DNA of 5,957 nucleotides, taken from positions 1-5,957 of the forward strand of contig JAFEAR010000029.1 in assembly GCA_018266335.1 (NCBI GenBank). Reading direction: 5' to 3'. The stretch is from Bdellovibrionales bacterium. GTDB lineage: Bacteria > Bdellovibrionota > UBA2428. Made by a program: the position numbers and the translations under genes. This document shows, in pieces, positions 5,048 to 5,957 of the stretch. A model generated the notes under the pieces. The model made no database searches. It saw nothing but the letters and a program-made list of their open reading frames with translations, and was not told the origin of the DNA. How positions within the stretch are numbered: the first letter of the stretch is position 1; every line of letters begins with the position of its first letter.

Positions 5048-5734
5048 ATGAGTTACGAAATCATCCGCGATCTTCCGGCCATAAGGTTCGTGCGCTGCCT
5101 GCGTGCGCTCCCCGGCCACGCGGCCTACGCTACGGGAGCTGGTTTCACGATTGGTGAAGCCACTGCCCGCTGCGAATCGGAGTGGGTCGAGCGCGGCTAT
5201 GAACTCAGCGAACTTCGACCGCTTGGGATTCGCCCGGCGGGAATCGCGGCTCACCCGAACCGCGTTCATGCGCAGCGAGCGGCCTTCGTCGAGGCTTCGG
5301 AAAGCTTCATGGTGGAGCAGCTAGCTCGCGAGCGCTTGCTCATGGGTCTGCCCGTCTTTTCGCGCACTGGGTTTCGGTGGTGGGCAGCCAGAACCTCGGT
5401 CGGCTACTTCTCGCTCATCCTGACCGAAATCAATGGAGTGCCATTTGCTGCTCACAGCGCGGGCGTGAGCCTGGCTCATACGCTTCTCAAAACCTGGGAA
5501 GAGTATCGAAACCCAATGAGCCTTCGACCGACGAACGATGATCTCTCGCGCTACTCAAAGCTTGCGCTCGAAATGGGCGTCGCCAATCTGGAAAAAATTC
5601 GCTTCCAACTCTCAACTCGGCGTTACGAGTGTCCAAAATTTTCTGATTACGACGTGCGGCACGTTCAACGGGGAAGGCACTACGTCGTTTATCTGACCTC
5701 AAGGGTGATGTGGAAAGGGAAAGGAGACGCATGA
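5048..5734 (+). CDS. Compact YcaO-like protein (tentative)
   Basis: This 228-residue soluble protein has three segments resembling the helices that bind ATP in YcaO enzymes. Residues 28-49 (ATGAGFTIGEATARCESEWV, then ER) contain E45-x-x-E48-R49, like the family's ExxER motif. Residues 60-86 (GIRPAGIAAHP, then AAFVEASES) contain E82-x-x-E85. Residues 127-155 (EINGVPFAAHSAGVSLAH, then TWEEYRN) contain E151-x-x-x-N155, where the family usually has ExxxQ. YcaO domains are normally much longer, and the region between the first two motifs is very short here. The C-terminal PxP-type tail of azoline-forming members is absent. Known YcaO enzymes activate peptide amide bonds with ATP to make azolines, thioamides or amidines; whether this one is active is unknown. 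There is no Shine-Dalgarno site. Its stop overlaps the next start (ATGA). It might instead be an unrelated or decayed protein. Confidence 0.8.
   Translation: MSYEIIRDLPAIRFVRCLRALPGHAAYATGAGFTIGEATARCESEWVERGYELSELRPLGIRPAGIAAHPNRVHAQRAAFVEASESFMVEQLARERLLMGLPVFSRTGFRWWAARTSVGYFSLILTEINGVPFAAHSAGVSLAHTLLKTWEEYRNPMSLRPTNDDLSRYSKLALEMGVANLEKIRFQLSTRRYECPKFSDYDVRHVQRGRHYVVYLTSRVMWKGKGDA
5721..5726 (+). promoter_or_regulatory. Strong Shine-Dalgarno site of the small exported peptide
   Basis: AAGGAG ends four bases before the ATG at 5731, inside the last codons of the YcaO-like gene. It supports real translation of this short gene and suggests that the peptide is made in larger amounts than the enzyme upstream, which has no such site. 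Confidence 0.75.
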
Positions 5735-5871
5735 AAACGATCAAAGGAATTCTTGGAGCGCTGGCGGTTCTGCTTGGACTGAACTCGGTCGCGACCTGGG
5801 CGGCCACGAGCCACCAGACCGTCGACGGCGAGAAGTGTTGTGTGCAACGAAATTACTTCCGGTATGAATAG
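5731..5871 (+). CDS. Small Sec-exported peptide with a Cys-Cys pair
   Basis: This gene encodes 46 residues. The N-terminus is a classical Sec signal: MKTIK, a hydrophobic GILGALAVLLGL, then NSVATWA with likely cleavage after Ala24. The mature part would be 22 residues, beginning ATSHQT, with an acidic VDGEK, adjacent Cys36-Cys37, and an aromatic/basic end (NYFRYE). There is no lipobox. The ATG overlaps the stop of the YcaO-like gene as ATGA and has a strong ribosome site. Possible roles include a precursor of a modified peptide, a metal- or redox-binding peptide, or a secreted signal; none is shown. A frameshifted remnant of a longer gene is possible but less likely, given the intact signal, coupling and ribosome site. 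Confidence 0.7.
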   Translation: MKTIKGILGALAVLLGLNSVATWAATSHQTVDGEKCCVQRNYFRYE

Positions 5872-5904
5872 GCAAAGTTAGAAGCATCAAATGGCCCTGC
5901 AACA

Positions 5905-5922
5905 GCTCACAATCGAGTGAGC
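5905..5922 (+). promoter_or_regulatory. Hairpin directly before a Shine-Dalgarno site
   Basis: GCTCAC (5905-5910) and GTGAGC (5917-5922) form a perfect 6-bp stem around AATCGA, touching the AGGAGG at 5923-5928. No T-run follows, so it is not an intrinsic terminator. It may shape translation or mRNA stability of the next gene, or it may be chance. Confidence 0.35.
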
Positions 5923-5928
5923 AGGAGG
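5923..5928 (+). promoter_or_regulatory. Consensus Shine-Dalgarno site of the right-edge gene
   Basis: AGGAGG is six bases before the ATG at 5935. This is a full consensus match with ideal spacing and is the main reason to call the partial gene at the right edge. Confidence 0.75.
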
Positions 5929-5934
5929 CCAGAG

Positions 5935-5957
5935 ATGACAGACCAGTTATTCCGCAA
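5935..5957 (+). CDS. 5' end of an unidentified gene (partial)
   Basis: Only MTDQLFR and part of a codon are visible before the window ends. The call rests on the consensus AGGAGG six bases upstream and on the absence of any terminator after the peptide gene, which places it as the third gene of the 5048 operon. No family can be assigned from seven residues. Its identity (for example a transporter, protease or second modifying enzyme) would say much about what the operon does. Confidence 0.6.

Noticed and set aside
5023..5160. Plus-strand frame starting MRCIKC with a CxxC motif before the YcaO-like gene
   Set aside because: It runs in another frame over the well-supported 5048 gene, ends after about 45 codons and lacks a ribosome site.
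5891..5920. Nine-residue ORF (MALQQLTIE) before the right-edge gene
   Set aside because: It has no good ribosome site and no attenuator-like structure or codon bias. It could be a leader peptide, but nothing supports it.

Overview
The window reads as a chromosomal or integrated accessory segment of a Gram-negative bacterium. The best clue to lineage is the large minus-strand gene at 2222-4642. It encodes a secreted protein that joins tail-fibre-like modules (AGDSMSGAL, TDTELGYLSGV) to an RCC1-type propeller, a style I associate with Bdellovibrionota and other delta-like bacteria. That assignment is an inference from protein style, not a taxonomic proof. The other genes are of kinds that move widely among proteobacteria.

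Layout: positions 1-94 hold the 3' end of a plus-strand gene, followed by a clean intrinsic terminator (133-168). A two-gene minus-strand operon follows: a 67-residue Myb/SANT-like DNA-binding protein (1097-1300) and a 284-residue protein with a glycine-rich membrane-active-looking segment and a C-terminal winged helix (242-1096). Stop and start codons are directly adjacent (TAA-ATG), so the two are probably coupled. The pair looks like a mobile accessory or defence-type module. A GC-rich, hairpin-dense leader (about 1440-1603) precedes a plus-strand gene for a 155-residue four-cysteine protein of plasmid/ICE type (1639-2106). That gene and the convergent large gene share a perfect 15-bp hairpin terminator (2110-2144).

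The large gene (806 residues) is the most striking element. Between its only canonical in-frame start, a GTG, and its Sec signal peptide lies a tract of 12.5 perfect copies of an 8-bp unit. Because 8 is not a multiple of 3, gain or loss of a unit changes the downstream frame, and the other two frames stop soon after the tract. An ATG overlaps the GTG (ATGTG) in another frame and would become productive if one unit were lost. This has the form of a phase-variable (contingency) locus controlling a surface or secreted protein.

At the right end, a plus-strand operon begins at 5048. It has a compact 228-residue protein with three segments resembling the YcaO ATP-binding helices, and a 46-residue Sec-exported peptide with a Cys-Cys pair, overlapping by ATGA and preceded by a strong Shine-Dalgarno site. 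A third gene starting at 5935 runs out of the window. If the YcaO resemblance holds, this may be a small peptide-modification system unlike the usual YcaO clusters. That idea is a hypothesis from sequence pattern alone.
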